The position numbers were made by a program, and so were the translations under genes. The notes beneath the pieces are model-generated. The model was given only the letters and a program-made list of their open reading frames with translations, had not been told where the DNA came from and did no database searches. Source: JBFMDN01 sp040753915 (lineage in GTDB: Bacteria; Desulfobacterota; Desulfomonilia; Desulfomonilales; Desulfomonilaceae). From it: a stretch of 64,000 nucleotides of DNA. Positions 25,253-33,448 of this stretch are shown in pieces (position 1 is the first letter of the stretch; every line of letters starts with the position of its first letter). The DNA is taken from positions 62,001-126,000 of the forward strand of contig JBFMDN010000004.1 of assembly GCA_040753915.1 (NCBI GenBank), written 5' to 3'.

Positions 25253-27541
25253 ATGGGAGGGAATTACCGATACATAGGGAAACAAATGCCCCGCATGGAC
25301 GCCGGAGCAATTGTCACAGGGAGTGCCCTGTACCTTGACGATCTCAAATTTCAGAACCTCCTGCACGGAAAAGTGCTGAGAAGCCCTTATGCCCACGCAC
25401 TGATCACGCAAGTGGACAAGAGCAAGGCTGAAGCGCTCCCTGGGGTAGCGGCGGTTCTCACGTGGCAGGACATTCCTGAGTGGATGGGTGGTACACCGCG
25501 CAGACTGCGAGTCCTAGACAGGAAGGTCAGGTATGTTGGTGACGCTGTGGCCCTCGTCGCTGCCGAAACCGAAGAAATCGCGGAAGAGGCTTTGGATCTC
25601 ATCGATGTGGAATACGAGGTCCTCCAGCCGGTCCTGGATATCGATTCGGCGCTCAAACCAGGCGCTCCTCTCGTTCACGAAGAGTACCCGGGAAATATCA
25701 TTCCTGGCGGTACCAAACTGCTTGGGCCCAAATGCCTCAAGGGCCTGTGCACGGGAGACGTGGCAAAGGGATTCTCAGACGCAGACGTCATCGCTGAAGG
25801 AACCTTCGGCTACGAGAACATACCCAATGCCCTGCCTGCTGAGTCGGTGGGTGCGGTGGCCGCGTGGGAGGATCCTGACAAGGTCACCGTCTGGGGCACT
25901 AGCCAAGCACCGTACATGGACAAGGTGATTCTTTCTCATGTGTTTAACCGGGCGGTGCAGGTGAGATGCATTGGCAGCCACGTAGGTGGCAGTTTCGGGA
26001 CAAAAATTACGTGCTGGCAGATTCAAACCTACGCAGTGCTCTTGAGCAAAGCCACGGGGAGGCCGGTAAAGGTTTGGCTTACCAAAGAAGAGCACCTGGC
26101 TGCGTTCACGCTGAGGATTGGGTCCCGGATTCAAGCCAGGGTGGGGATGAAGAATGACGGAACAATAACTGCCATACAGGGAACGTGGTATGTCGATTCG
26201 GGCTACTATTCGCTCACTACCCAGACCCAGGTCGCAGTGGGACTTGGGGAGCTCATGATCATGACCCAGTGCCCCAATTGGGACCTGAAAACCATGATCG
26301 TAGCCACGAACAGAACTGCTTCGGGATGCACAAGGGGCTTCGGAGGACAGGAACTGGAGTGTTCATTCATGCCCCTCTTGTCTCTCGCCATGGAAAAGGC
26401 CGGCCTTGATCCGTTCGAGGTGCTGAAGAAGAATTACGTCCGGCCCGGCGGGGGCTACTTCTGGAGAGACGGTGAGTGGTACCAGTATGGCGGGATCGAT
26501 TTTTCGAAAGCCATGGACGCTGGCGCCAAACAGTTCGGTTGGAAGGAGAAGTGGAAAGGTTGGCTTACCCCCTCCGCTGTAAATGGCTCGAAGCGAAGAG
26601 GAATCGGGGTCGGCGTCCATGGAAATGCAGATGTGGGTGAGGACGCTGCAGAGGCATACGTCCAGCTCCGCCATGATGGCACCGCCACCATTTTTCTCTG
26701 CGTTGCAGAGCACGGCACGGGTCAGAAAAGCAACTATGCCAAGCTGGTAGCGGAGGTGCTTCAGATAGCACCGGATCGGATCTCCATGACGCCTGCGGAT
26801 TCGCTGGTCACTCCGTTCGAGTTCGGACCGGTCGGCTCCAGAGGGACTTACGCTATCGGAAGCGCCGTGATCGCCGCGGCAGAAGCCGCGAAAAGAAAGC
26901 TCTTCAGTCTCGCAGCCCCAAAACTGGGGGTTGACCCCGGGGAGCTGGAAACGGCCGATGGGGTGGTCTTTGCGAGAGCACACCCGGAAAAGAGCTTGAA
27001 ATGGAGGGCTCTCGGAAGCGACCGCACCATACTGGGATCGGGACGCTTTGAGCCGGACTTTTCCTTGTGTAATTGCCTGATGAGCTTTGTAGAGGTTGAG
27101 GTTGATACTGAGACAGGAAAGGTCACCTTGGTGAGACTTGTGCTCGCTACGGACGTCGGTCAGATCATGGATCCCCCGGGTCTAGAGGGTCAGCTCAACG
27201 GATGTCTCGGTGCGGCAGGCGTCGACAGCGCTACCTTCGAGGAGACAATACTCAGTCGCTCGTCAGGGCACATACTCAATGCCAACATGATCGACTACAA
27301 GTGGCGGACTTTTGCCGAGCTGCCGGTAATCGAGCGTGTGGTGCTCGAGACCCCCATGCCCACGCACCGCTTCCACGGAGTTGGAGTGGGCGAAGTGGCC
27401 ACGTCCCCTGGCCCTTCGGCAGTCCTCATGGCTGTCTCGAATGCGGTAGGAACCTGGCTCCACGAGTACCCCGTCACTCCCGCTCGGGTGCTCCAAGCCT
27501 TGGGCAAAGTGGCTGGAGGAAAGGGAGGAGGCGCGAGATGA
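25253..27541 (+). CDS. Molybdenum hydroxylase, molybdopterin-binding large subunit
   Basis: 762 residues from the ATG two bases after the previous stop; frames further upstream lie inside the small-subunit gene. It has the xanthine dehydrogenase/hydroxybenzoyl-CoA reductase fold: IGKQMPRMDAGAIVTGSALY, the cofactor loop GSHVGGSFGTKITCW, ASGCTRGFGGQELECSF, and near the end GVGVGEVATSPGPSAVLMA, which holds the conserved catalytic Glu. It lacks the AYxCSFR loop of true CO dehydrogenase, so it is not CoxL. It overlaps the FAD-subunit gene by four bases (ATGA). Substrate unknown; an aromatic acyl-CoA or N-heterocycle is plausible given the FAD subunit type. Confidence 0.9.
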   Translation: MGGNYRYIGKQMPRMDAGAIVTGSALYLDDLKFQNLLHGKVLRSPYAHALITQVDKSKAEALPGVAAVLTWQDIPEWMGGTPRRLRVLDRKVRYVGDAVALVAAETEEIAEEALDLIDVEYEVLQPVLDIDSALKPGAPLVHEEYPGNIIPGGTKLLGPKCLKGLCTGDVAKGFSDADVIAEGTFGYENIPNALPAESVGAVAAWEDPDKVTVWGTSQAPYMDKVILSHVFNRAVQVRCIGSHVGGSFGTKITCWQIQTYAVLLSKATGRPVKVWLTKEEHLAAFTLRIGSRIQARVGMKNDGTITAIQGTWYVDSGYYSLTTQTQVAVGLGELMIMTQCPNWDLKTMIVATNRTASGCTRGFGGQELECSFMPLLSLAMEKAGLDPFEVLKKNYVRPGGGYFWRDGEWYQYGGIDFSKAMDAGAKQFGWKEKWKGWLTPSAVNGSKRRGIGVGVHGNADVGEDAAEAYVQLRHDGTATIFLCVAEHGTGQKSNYAKLVAEVLQIAPDRISMTPADSLVTPFEFGPVGSRGTYAIGSAVIAAAEAAKRKLFSLAAPKLGVDPGELETADGVVFARAHPEKSLKWRALGSDRTILGSGRFEPDFSLCNCLMSFVEVEVDTETGKVTLVRLVLATDVGQIMDPPGLEGQLNGCLGAAGVDSATFEETILSRSSGHILNANMIDYKWRTFAELPVIERVVLETPMPTHRFHGVGVGEVATSPGPSAVLMAVSNAVGTWLHEYPVTPARVLQALGKVAGGKGGGAR

Positions 27542-28584
27542 AGTGGTTTGAGCACCATAATGCACGCTCGATCGGGGAAGCGGTTGAGCTCCTGAATCAG
27601 TACCAGGGGAAAGCGAAGGCAAATGCGGGAGGTACCGATCTGTTAGGCACCTTGAGGGACAGAATTCATCCCGATTACCCCGAGGCGGTGATCAACATTA
27701 AGACCATCGAGGGCCTCGACTATATCAGGACAGATGAAGGGGCTCTCAAGATAGGAGCCCTTGCCAGACTAGCCGACATCGCGGCCGCCCCCACGGTGAA
27801 AGAAGAATACAGTCTGCTTGCAGACGCGGCGCGCTCCGTTGCTACACCCCACGTGCGTAACATGGCCACCATTGGCGGCAATCTCGCTCAGGAGGTTCGC
27901 TGCTGCTTTTACAGGTACCCCCGTCAAATCGGGGGTCCTATAGTTTGTCTTCGCAAAGGCGGCAAACATTGCCCCGCCTTGGCCGGCGACAATCGGTACC
28001 ACTCGATATTCGGCCCAGCTCCTCTCACCGAGGGACGCGACGTAGGCCAAAGCCCTGACGTTTCAGACGTACCCTCGTATCCGAGCACGGCTCGGAAAGG
28101 TTGTTTTGCGGTGAGCCCTTCGGACATAGCGGTTGCGCTGATGGCCCTGGATGCTCGCATCGTTACCACGAGCCGGACTCTTTCCGCCCACCTCTTCTTC
28201 AAGGCCACGGCGACGAGCTCAACGGTGCTTGAAGCAGATGAGCTCATAAGAGAGATTCAAGTACCGAAGCCACCGGTTGGTGCGAGACAGAGGTACGAGA
28301 AATTTACTCTCAGAAGACCGATCGATTTCGCAATGGTGAGTGTGGCCTCAATGGTGACATTCGGCGATGGGGTGTGGAAGGATGCGCGTATTGTGCTGGG
28401 CGCGGTAGCCCCTGAGCCTGTCCGGGCCCGGAAAGCGGAAGAAATCATACGAGGGCAAACTGTCGGAGAGGAACCCGCGCGAGAAGCGGCAGAGCTTGCC
28501 GTAGCCGGAGCGAGGCCTCTCAGGATGAATGCGTACAAGCTCGAAATAGCGAGGACGCTCGTCAGAAGGGCCCTATTGGGCTGA
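27538..28584 (+). CDS. Molybdenum hydroxylase, FAD subunit with extra [4Fe-4S]-type insert
   Basis: 348 residues from the ATG overlapping the upstream stop, with GGGAGGAGG before it. The FAD-binding motifs AGGTDLLGTLRD and HVRNMATIGGNLAQEV are followed by a Cys-rich insert (VRCCFYRYPRQ, IVCLRKGGKHCPALAGDN) as in the beta subunit of 4-hydroxybenzoyl-CoA reductase, where it binds a [4Fe-4S] cluster. After YHSIFG there is an additional ~25-residue Ser/Pro/Asp-rich segment before GCFAVSPSDIAVALMALDA. The C-terminal domain has EKFTLRRPIDFAMVSVA. The cluster points to the low-potential reductase-type branch of the family. Confidence 0.9.
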   Translation: MKWFEHHNARSIGEAVELLNQYQGKAKANAGGTDLLGTLRDRIHPDYPEAVINIKTIEGLDYIRTDEGALKIGALARLADIAAAPTVKEEYSLLADAARSVATPHVRNMATIGGNLAQEVRCCFYRYPRQIGGPIVCLRKGGKHCPALAGDNRYHSIFGPAPLTEGRDVGQSPDVSDVPSYPSTARKGCFAVSPSDIAVALMALDARIVTTSRTLSAHLFFKATATSSTVLEADELIREIQVPKPPVGARQRYEKFTLRRPIDFAMVSVASMVTFGDGVWKDARIVLGAVAPEPVRARKAEEIIRGQTVGEEPAREAAELAVAGARPLRMNAYKLEIARTLVRRALLG

Positions 28585-28593
28585 GGAGCCCAG

Positions 28594-29601
28594 TAGTGGA
28601 GGCTTTCTAGCCTGCATCTCAAGATTTGGCAGCCTGAAAGGCTACCCTACGTACGCGGAAATGGCCCCTGTAGTGCAGGCTTTCTAGCCTGCATCTTAAG
28701 ATTTGGCAGCCTAAAAGGCTACCCCACATGTTCGGAAATGGCCCATGTAGTGCAGGCTTTCTAGCCTGCATCTCAAGATTCGGCAGCCCCAAAAAGGCTA
28801 CCCTACGTACGCGGAAATGGCCCATGTAGTGCAGGCTTTCTAGCCTGCATCTTAAGATTTGGCAGCCTGAAAGGCTACCCTACGTATGCGGATTATGGCA
28901 GCCTGAAAGGCTACCCCACATGTTCGGAAATGGCCCATGTAGTGCAGGCTTTCTAGCCTGCATCTTAAGATTTGGCAGCCTGAAAGGCTACCCTACGTAT
29001 GCGGATTATGGCAGCCTGAAAGGCTACCCCACATGTTTGGAAATGGCCCATGTAGTGCAGGCTTTCTAGCCTGCATCTCAAGATTCGGCAGCCTGAAAGG
29101 CTACCCTACGTATGCGGATTATGGCAGCCTAAAAGGCTACCCCACATGTTCGGAAATGGCCCATGTAGTGCAGGCTTTCTAGCCTGCATCTTAAGATTTG
29201 GCAGCCTAAAAGGCTACCCTACGTACGCGGATTATGGCAGCCTGAAAGGCTACCCCACATGTTCGGAAATGGCCCATGTAGTGCAGCCTTTCTAGCCTGC
29301 ATCTCAAGATTCGGCAGCCTGAAAGGCTACCCTACGTATGCGGATTATGGCAGCCTAAAAAGGCTACCCTACGTACGCGGAAATGGCCCATGTAGTGCAG
29401 CCTTTCTAGCCTGCATCTTAAGATTTGGCAGCCTGAAAGGCTACCCTACGTATGCGGATTATGGCAGCCTGAAAGGCTACCCCACATGTTTGGAAATGGC
29501 CCATGTAGTGCAGGCTTTCTAGCCTGCATCTCAAGATTTGGCAGCCTGAAAGGCTACCCTACGTATGCGGATTATGGCAGCCTGAAAGGCGACCCTACAG
29601 G
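28594..29601. repeat. Tandem array of about ten hairpin-forming repeat units
   Basis: Each unit starts TAGTGCAGGCTTTCTAGCCTGC (a 7-bp stem hairpin), continues CATCTYAAGATTYG, then GGCAGCCTGAAAGGCTACCC (second hairpin) and a spacer ending GGAAATGGCCCATG. The first three units are about 77 bases; the next six are about 113 bases because they carry an additional second-hairpin block ending TATGCGGATTAT. The tenth is cut off at the stop codon of the minus-strand gene at 29595. Spacer variants alternate (ACATGTTCGG, ACGTACGCGG). Open frames through it arise only from repetition. It separates the hydroxylase operon from a convergent gene. Confidence 0.92.
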
Positions 29602-29948
29602 AAATTAGTCCCGGCTCTCCGGGAGTCAAGAGCTTCCCGTATTGCCGTGCGAAGCTCTTCGGGACCCGGGACATAGGTGAAACGGAGCTTGCCGTCCATA
29701 AGGATGGCAGGGACGGACAGATGACATCCATTGCGTTTGCAGAGCTCCAGATACCTTTCCACATTCTTCGTGCTGCCTCGCCTGACTACCGGCTTTACCT
29801 TGACGCGGCCACGAAATTCATCTGCGATGAATTTCACGGTAACAATTGCGTATTCATAAATCACGCAATGAGCCCGCTCGCAGATCACCTCGATGAACAA
29901 AGGGGGGGCGTCCGGGTCAGGGCTTTCTCGCTCCCGGCCGGGCATCAT
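29595..29948 (-). CDS. Thioredoxin-like protein with CxxY instead of CxxC
   Basis: 117 residues with a thioredoxin/glutaredoxin-like core: CERAHCVIYEYAIVTVKFIA, a second strand-helix and the cis-Pro region LSVPAILMDGKLRFTY, then VPGPEELRTAIREAL. It is clearly related to the protein at 33014-33448, which reads PHCVPCEYAIAAVEYV at the same place; here the second Cys is Tyr. The ATG overlaps the stop of the GTPase gene upstream (ATGATG/TGA) after CAGGAGG, so the two are translationally coupled. Its stop codon lies in the edge of the tandem hairpin array. Possibly a metal- or thiol-carrier rather than a disulfide reductase. Confidence 0.8.
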   Translation of the reverse strand: MMPGRERESPDPDAPPLFIEVICERAHCVIYEYAIVTVKFIADEFRGRVKVKPVVRRGSTKNVERYLELCKRNGCHLSVPAILMDGKLRFTYVPGPEELRTAIREALDSRRAGTNFL

Positions 29949-31045
29949 TTGCCTCCTGGGTAACGATGAGTCGGATTTGGTCGGGCCGGCCTAAATGTGC
30001 TGAGGCAGGCGATGTCCGTCTGAGCGCCGTCCGTCTGCCGAAAATCCGCGATCACCGACATCATGATTTCGGCCATGTCGCCCGGGGATACAGTGGCCCG
30101 AGCGTTCAGGGTCAGGTGGAGTCGCGACACGGGTCCCGAGAAGGAGCCGTCGAGTTGTCCCGCCTGGCCCGAAATGCTGATTCCCGCCTTCACACCCCCG
30201 GTGTCCCCTGTGGCAAGCACTTTCAGGTGCCCGATTCTCGCTTTGCGTCCGGTGATTCTGTCAGCCATGCCCAACGTGACTCGAACGGCGGCATCCCTTC
30301 CGTCCACCGGAGCCGGGAACATAAGGTCAGCTTCAGCATTGAGCCAGCCCATTTCGGCTTCAGCTTGCGCATATATGTCGTAATCGATCTCCCTGAGCCA
30401 TCGATTGCCCGGAGGAGTGGATTGCACCGCGTCCAGCCATTCCTCCAAGCCTGAGCCATCCTTAGACGAAATGGACAGCAACCGAGCATGGGGGTAACGT
30501 GAGCCGAAGCTCTCCTCAATCCTCTCGTGCGCCGATCGACTGATAGTATCGGTTTTGGTCAACACCACGAAATCAGCTTCCTCCACCTGCTTCTCGAAAA
30601 GGTACCTCATGGACCACGGGACATCCGTGGCAGCTTCCTCGAGCTCCTGCCACCTCAAAGGTTCCACCAGGACCGAATAGGCATGTACCTTGACCCTGTC
30701 TTTCATGAGATCCTGCAAAGGGAGAATCACTGTCGCAACAATGTCTGTACAGCTTCCCACAGGTTCGGCCAGGATGACCCCAGGGGCTGCGGTGGCGATG
30801 CTGTGATCGATTGCTCGAGACAACCCATTGAAGTCACAGCAAAAGCAAGAACCTGTAACTTCCTCCGTCGCCATCCCCTCTCCAGCGAGAAAGATAGTGT
30901 CCACGAGACCGGCGGCTTGGTCATTGGTGATGGCAGCAGTCTTGACACCCTTTTGAGCGAGGATCCTCGCGAGGGCACGGATGGCTGTGGTCTTTCCGGC
31001 TCCGAGGAAACCGCCGACAAAGAAGAGGGCGGGGAGTTCGGCCAT
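29945..31045 (-). CDS. CobW/G3E-family GTPase (metallochaperone-like)
   Basis: 366 residues. Walker A FFVGGFLGAGKTTAIRALA starts near residue 8. The family Cys motif is GSCFCCDFNGLSRAI, suited to metal binding. Walker B-like VILAEPVGSCTDIV and the guanine motif VVLTKTDTI follow. The C-terminal 150 residues (ISISGQAGQLDGSFSGPVSR) do not look like the usual CobW C-terminal domain. G3E GTPases insert metals or activate metallo- and corrinoid enzymes. It is divergent from the methyltransferase gene at 31462 and coupled to the thioredoxin-like gene. Confidence 0.88.
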   Translation of the reverse strand: MAELPALFFVGGFLGAGKTTAIRALARILAQKGVKTAAITNDQAAGLVDTIFLAGEGMATEEVTGSCFCCDFNGLSRAIDHSIATAAPGVILAEPVGSCTDIVATVILPLQDLMKDRVKVHAYSVLVEPLRWQELEEAATDVPWSMRYLFEKQVEEADFVVLTKTDTISRSAHERIEESFGSRYPHARLLSISSKDGSGLEEWLDAVQSTPPGNRWLREIDYDIYAQAEAEMGWLNAEADLMFPAPVDGRDAAVRVTLGMADRITGRKARIGHLKVLATGDTGGVKAGISISGQAGQLDGSFSGPVSRLHLTLNARATVSPGDMAEIMMSVIADFRQTDGAQTDIACLSTFRPARPNPTHRYPGGK

Positions 31046-31461
31046 GTTTCAAACTCCTTTCCCTGGGGGGATCCCAGGCTTGTGGCACATTTACCATACT
31101 TCTTTGGTAGGGAAATAGCAATCAAAAATACCGAAACCGCGACCCCTTTCCCAGGAGGTCCATTGACCGAGAAAAGAGGTCGCAGCCTTTAATTAAAGCT
31201 TGACCTCGTCTCGCGGAGACTCTAAAATAGTTTACAAGATTAGTAGTAGTTATAGGTCATCAATTTTCCGGATCGCACCGGGCGCTCTTTCTAATTCCTA
31301 GTAAAAGCATACAACAAAAGCTTGTCCTTTGTCGACCAGTTCTTTTGTGCCAGGCCAATACGTCTCCCGGGAAGGAGGCCGGGTCAGGGCGGCCGTGAAT
31401 GTGCGTTGGGATTGCGGATCAAAGACGATAACCAGCAAATCCTCGTTGAAGGAGCAGTGCA
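31046..31461. promoter_or_regulatory. Divergent intergenic region between the GTPase and methyltransferase genes
   Basis: 416 bp that must hold promoters for both directions. An inverted repeat, GAGGTC (31176-31181) and GACCTC (31202-31207), encloses the palindrome CTTTAATTAAAG (31187-31198), which could be an operator or hairpin. I looked for a cobalamin-riboswitch B12 box and did not find one. The methyltransferase ATG is preceded by GAAGGAG. Confidence 0.35.
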
Positions 31462-32502
31462 ATGGGAAAGCAGGATGTCATTGATGCGGTGAAAGGACTT
31501 CCCACCCAAAAGGTTCCGTGGGTGCCATATTCCGGCGTCCACAGCGCTTTTCTCATCGGAGAGCCCGCGGACAAGTATCTCAGGGACCCGGATCTAATTG
31601 CTAAGGGCGTGATGTACGCGGCCGAGAGGTACAAGGCGGACGGAATCCCTCTCCTGTTCGACCTGACCGTGGAAGCCATTTCCATGGGGTGCGACCACAA
31701 ATGGTGGCCGGATAACCCCCCTTCCATAACAGGTCATCCACTCGACAAGAAGAGCCTCAAAGAGGCAGGTCTCAAGATCCCCGGTCCCAAGGACGGTCGG
31801 TGGCCGGTGATTATTGAAGCAGGCAAGAAGGTTAGAGCCGCGCTGCCTGACGTGGCGCTTTACGGAATATTGTGCGGCCCTCTCACTCTGGCCAGTCACC
31901 TGCGGGGTGTGCGCATCTTCACGGATGTGTACAAGAACAAGGTGGTGGCGAAAGAGATCATTGACTTCTGCGGCGAGGTTGCAGCCGAAGCTGCACGCAT
32001 CTATGCCGAAGAAATCGGATGCGATGTCATCGCTATCACCGATCCGGTTGCCTCTCAGATCAAGCCCGAGACTTTCCGGGAGTTTGTAGCTCCTGCTAGT
32101 CAGCCTGCCATTCAGGCGGTTAAGAAAGCAGGAAAAGTCTCTAGCTTCTTCATCTGTGGTGACGCTACCAAGGTGCTGGAAGAGGTTGCGCAAGTCGGAA
32201 CAGACGGCTTTGCCATCGACGAGCAGCTCAACCTCACCTACGTGCGCGATGTGGCACGCAAGTACGGTGTTGGGTTCGGGGGAAACCTCAAGCTCACCCT
32301 GGCCTTGTCTTTGGGACTCATCTCGCCTCGAGAAGACGCGATCGTTTCACTCGCCGCAGGGGGCATGACAGGCTATGTATTCGCCCCAGGCTGAGACATG
32401 CCCTACGATGTTCCGGTGGGACATATGGATCAAGCCATCGAAGCGGTCGAGTGGTACAACCAGTACTACGCACGGTACCCTCATCATATGGTCGCGAAGT
32501 AG
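31462..32502 (+). CDS. UroD/MtaA-family methyltransferase, probable selenoprotein (UGA at 32392-32394)
   Basis: 346 residues if the in-frame UGA at codon 311 is read as selenocysteine; 310 if it is a stop. The TIM-barrel family motifs are present (GILCGPLTLASHLRG, DVIAITDPVASQIKP, FFICGDATKVLEEV). Known MtaA enzymes bind zinc by His-x-Cys and a late Cys near the C-terminus. Here the first pair reads F230-I-C232, and the late position reads APG-UGA-DMPYDVP, after which a family-like C-terminus continues (MDQAIEAVEWYNQYYARYP) to a TAG at 32500. Reading through therefore restores full length and puts Sec at the metal-ligand Cys. It would move methyl groups between corrinoid and a thiol. It heads the plus-strand arm of the locus. 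Confidence 0.75.
32398..32424 (+). promoter_or_regulatory. Weak candidate SECIS hairpin after the methyltransferase UGA
   Basis: ATGCCC pairs with GGG-A-CAT around a 14-base loop that can close further to leave ATGTTC at the tip. The loop starts rather near the UGA (about 9-13 bases), closer than usual for bacterial SECIS elements. Structure inferred by eye only. Confidence 0.3.
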
Positions 32503-32516
32503 GAAGGAGGGAGCCC

Positions 32517-32906
32517 ATGTCTGGAAAGCTCCAAATTGACGTGCTCACTCTGGATAGCGTTCAATGCGCCGCGTGCGGCTACATGATGGAATCGATTGCC
32601 GCTTTGCCCAGAGAGATTCAAGAGATCATCGACTACAAGGAGTGGTCGATCAAAAACAAGGAAGGGATTGCAAAATTCATAGAGATGAAGGGCAAGGTGC
32701 TCCCTACCATAGCAATCCAGGGAGACCTGCTGTTTGAATCGATCATCCCGCAATATGAAGAGCTGATCGATGCGATGGCTGATCGAGCGCCAACGCCCGA
32801 GATGGCAACGAAGATCAGAATGCTTCGTGATAAGGGCTTTGATTTTGACAACCTCGAGGAAAATCTCGCGCGAGCTGAAGCAGGGTTACACACGCGACGA
32901 GAATGA
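32517..32906 (+). CDS. Thioredoxin-like CxxC protein
   Basis: 129 residues from an ATG four bases after GGAAGGAGGGA. The fold resembles small thioredoxin/glutaredoxin proteins: a beta strand, then C17-A-A-C20 in SVQCAACGYMMESI, and later VLPTIAIQGDLLFES with the cis-Pro and IIPQYEELIDAM. A C-terminal helical extension of about 40 residues (PEMATKIRMLRDKGFDFDNL) is absent from the paralogue at 34383. It begins 14 bases after the TAG that ends the methyltransferase read-through frame, consistent with one operon. Likely a thiol/disulfide partner of the methyltransferase or a carrier protein. Confidence 0.85.
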   Translation: MSGKLQIDVLTLDSVQCAACGYMMESIAALPREIQEIIDYKEWSIKNKEGIAKFIEMKGKVLPTIAIQGDLLFESIIPQYEELIDAMADRAPTPEMATKIRMLRDKGFDFDNLEENLARAEAGLHTRRE

Positions 32907-33013
32907 TCGCGGGCTGGTTACGTGATTGCGTGCTCGCAACCGATGGGTATGCGACGGAATGATGGCCGGCGGATCTGCTGCCGCAGGCGTCGGTCATCTC
33001 CGAACGAGACATC

Positions 33014-33448
33014 ATGTTTACATTCAAGATCGAGCATAAAGCATCTGCCAGAGAACCAGAGCAGATCGGCAGAGAGCCTGAAGGTCACCCCTTTGTCGTC
33101 GTTCCGTCGGTTAGCGACAAGGGAGACCGTATCTTCGAGCGAACGAGCGGACCGCTGCCGGTCGAAGTCGTGTCAGAGGGACCCCACTGTGTCCCCTGTG
33201 AATATGCCATAGCTGCAGTGGAATACGTCGCGGAGCGTTATGAGCATCGGATACGGGTGAAGGTGTTGGAGACAAAGTCCAGAGCCGATGCAATTCGTTA
33301 TCTGGAGCTTTGTGCATGCCACGGAGGAAAGCTCCCTATTCCGGCCATCTTGTTCGATGGCCGTCTGGTTTTCGATGACATTCCCGGGCCCGACGAGTTG
33401 TGCGAGGCTTTAGACAAAGCGTTGCGCTTATGGGAGTCAGATCCTTGA
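33014..33448 (+). CDS. Thioredoxin-like CxxC protein, longer form
   Basis: 144 residues. An N-terminal region of about 50 polar residues precedes the thioredoxin-like domain with GPHCVPCEYAIAAVEYVAE (CxxC), a strand VKVLETKSRADAIRYLELC, and KLPIPAILFDGRLVFDDI with the cis-Pro. It is a homologue of the CxxY protein at 29595 across the locus. Its end overlaps the start of the TrxB-like gene, so they are coupled. The Shine-Dalgarno before the ATG is weak. Confidence 0.8.
   Translation: MFTFKIEHKASAREPEQIGREPEGHPFVVVPSVSDKGDRIFERTSGPLPVEVVSEGPHCVPCEYAIAAVEYVAERYEHRIRVKVLETKSRADAIRYLELCACHGGKLPIPAILFDGRLVFDDIPGPDELCEALDKALRLWESDP

Noticed and set aside
25253..28584. Aerobic-type CO dehydrogenase (coxSLM)
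   Set aside because: The gene order fits, but the large subunit lacks the AYxCSFR active-site loop and the FAD subunit has the reductase-type Cys insert.
28594..29601. CRISPR array
   Set aside because: The sequence between the repeated hairpins is itself repeated and units are 77-113 bases; there are no unique spacers and no cas genes.
31046..31461. Cobalamin riboswitch upstream of the methyltransferase
   Set aside because: No B12-box-like sequence could be found by eye; only an inverted repeat around an AT palindrome.
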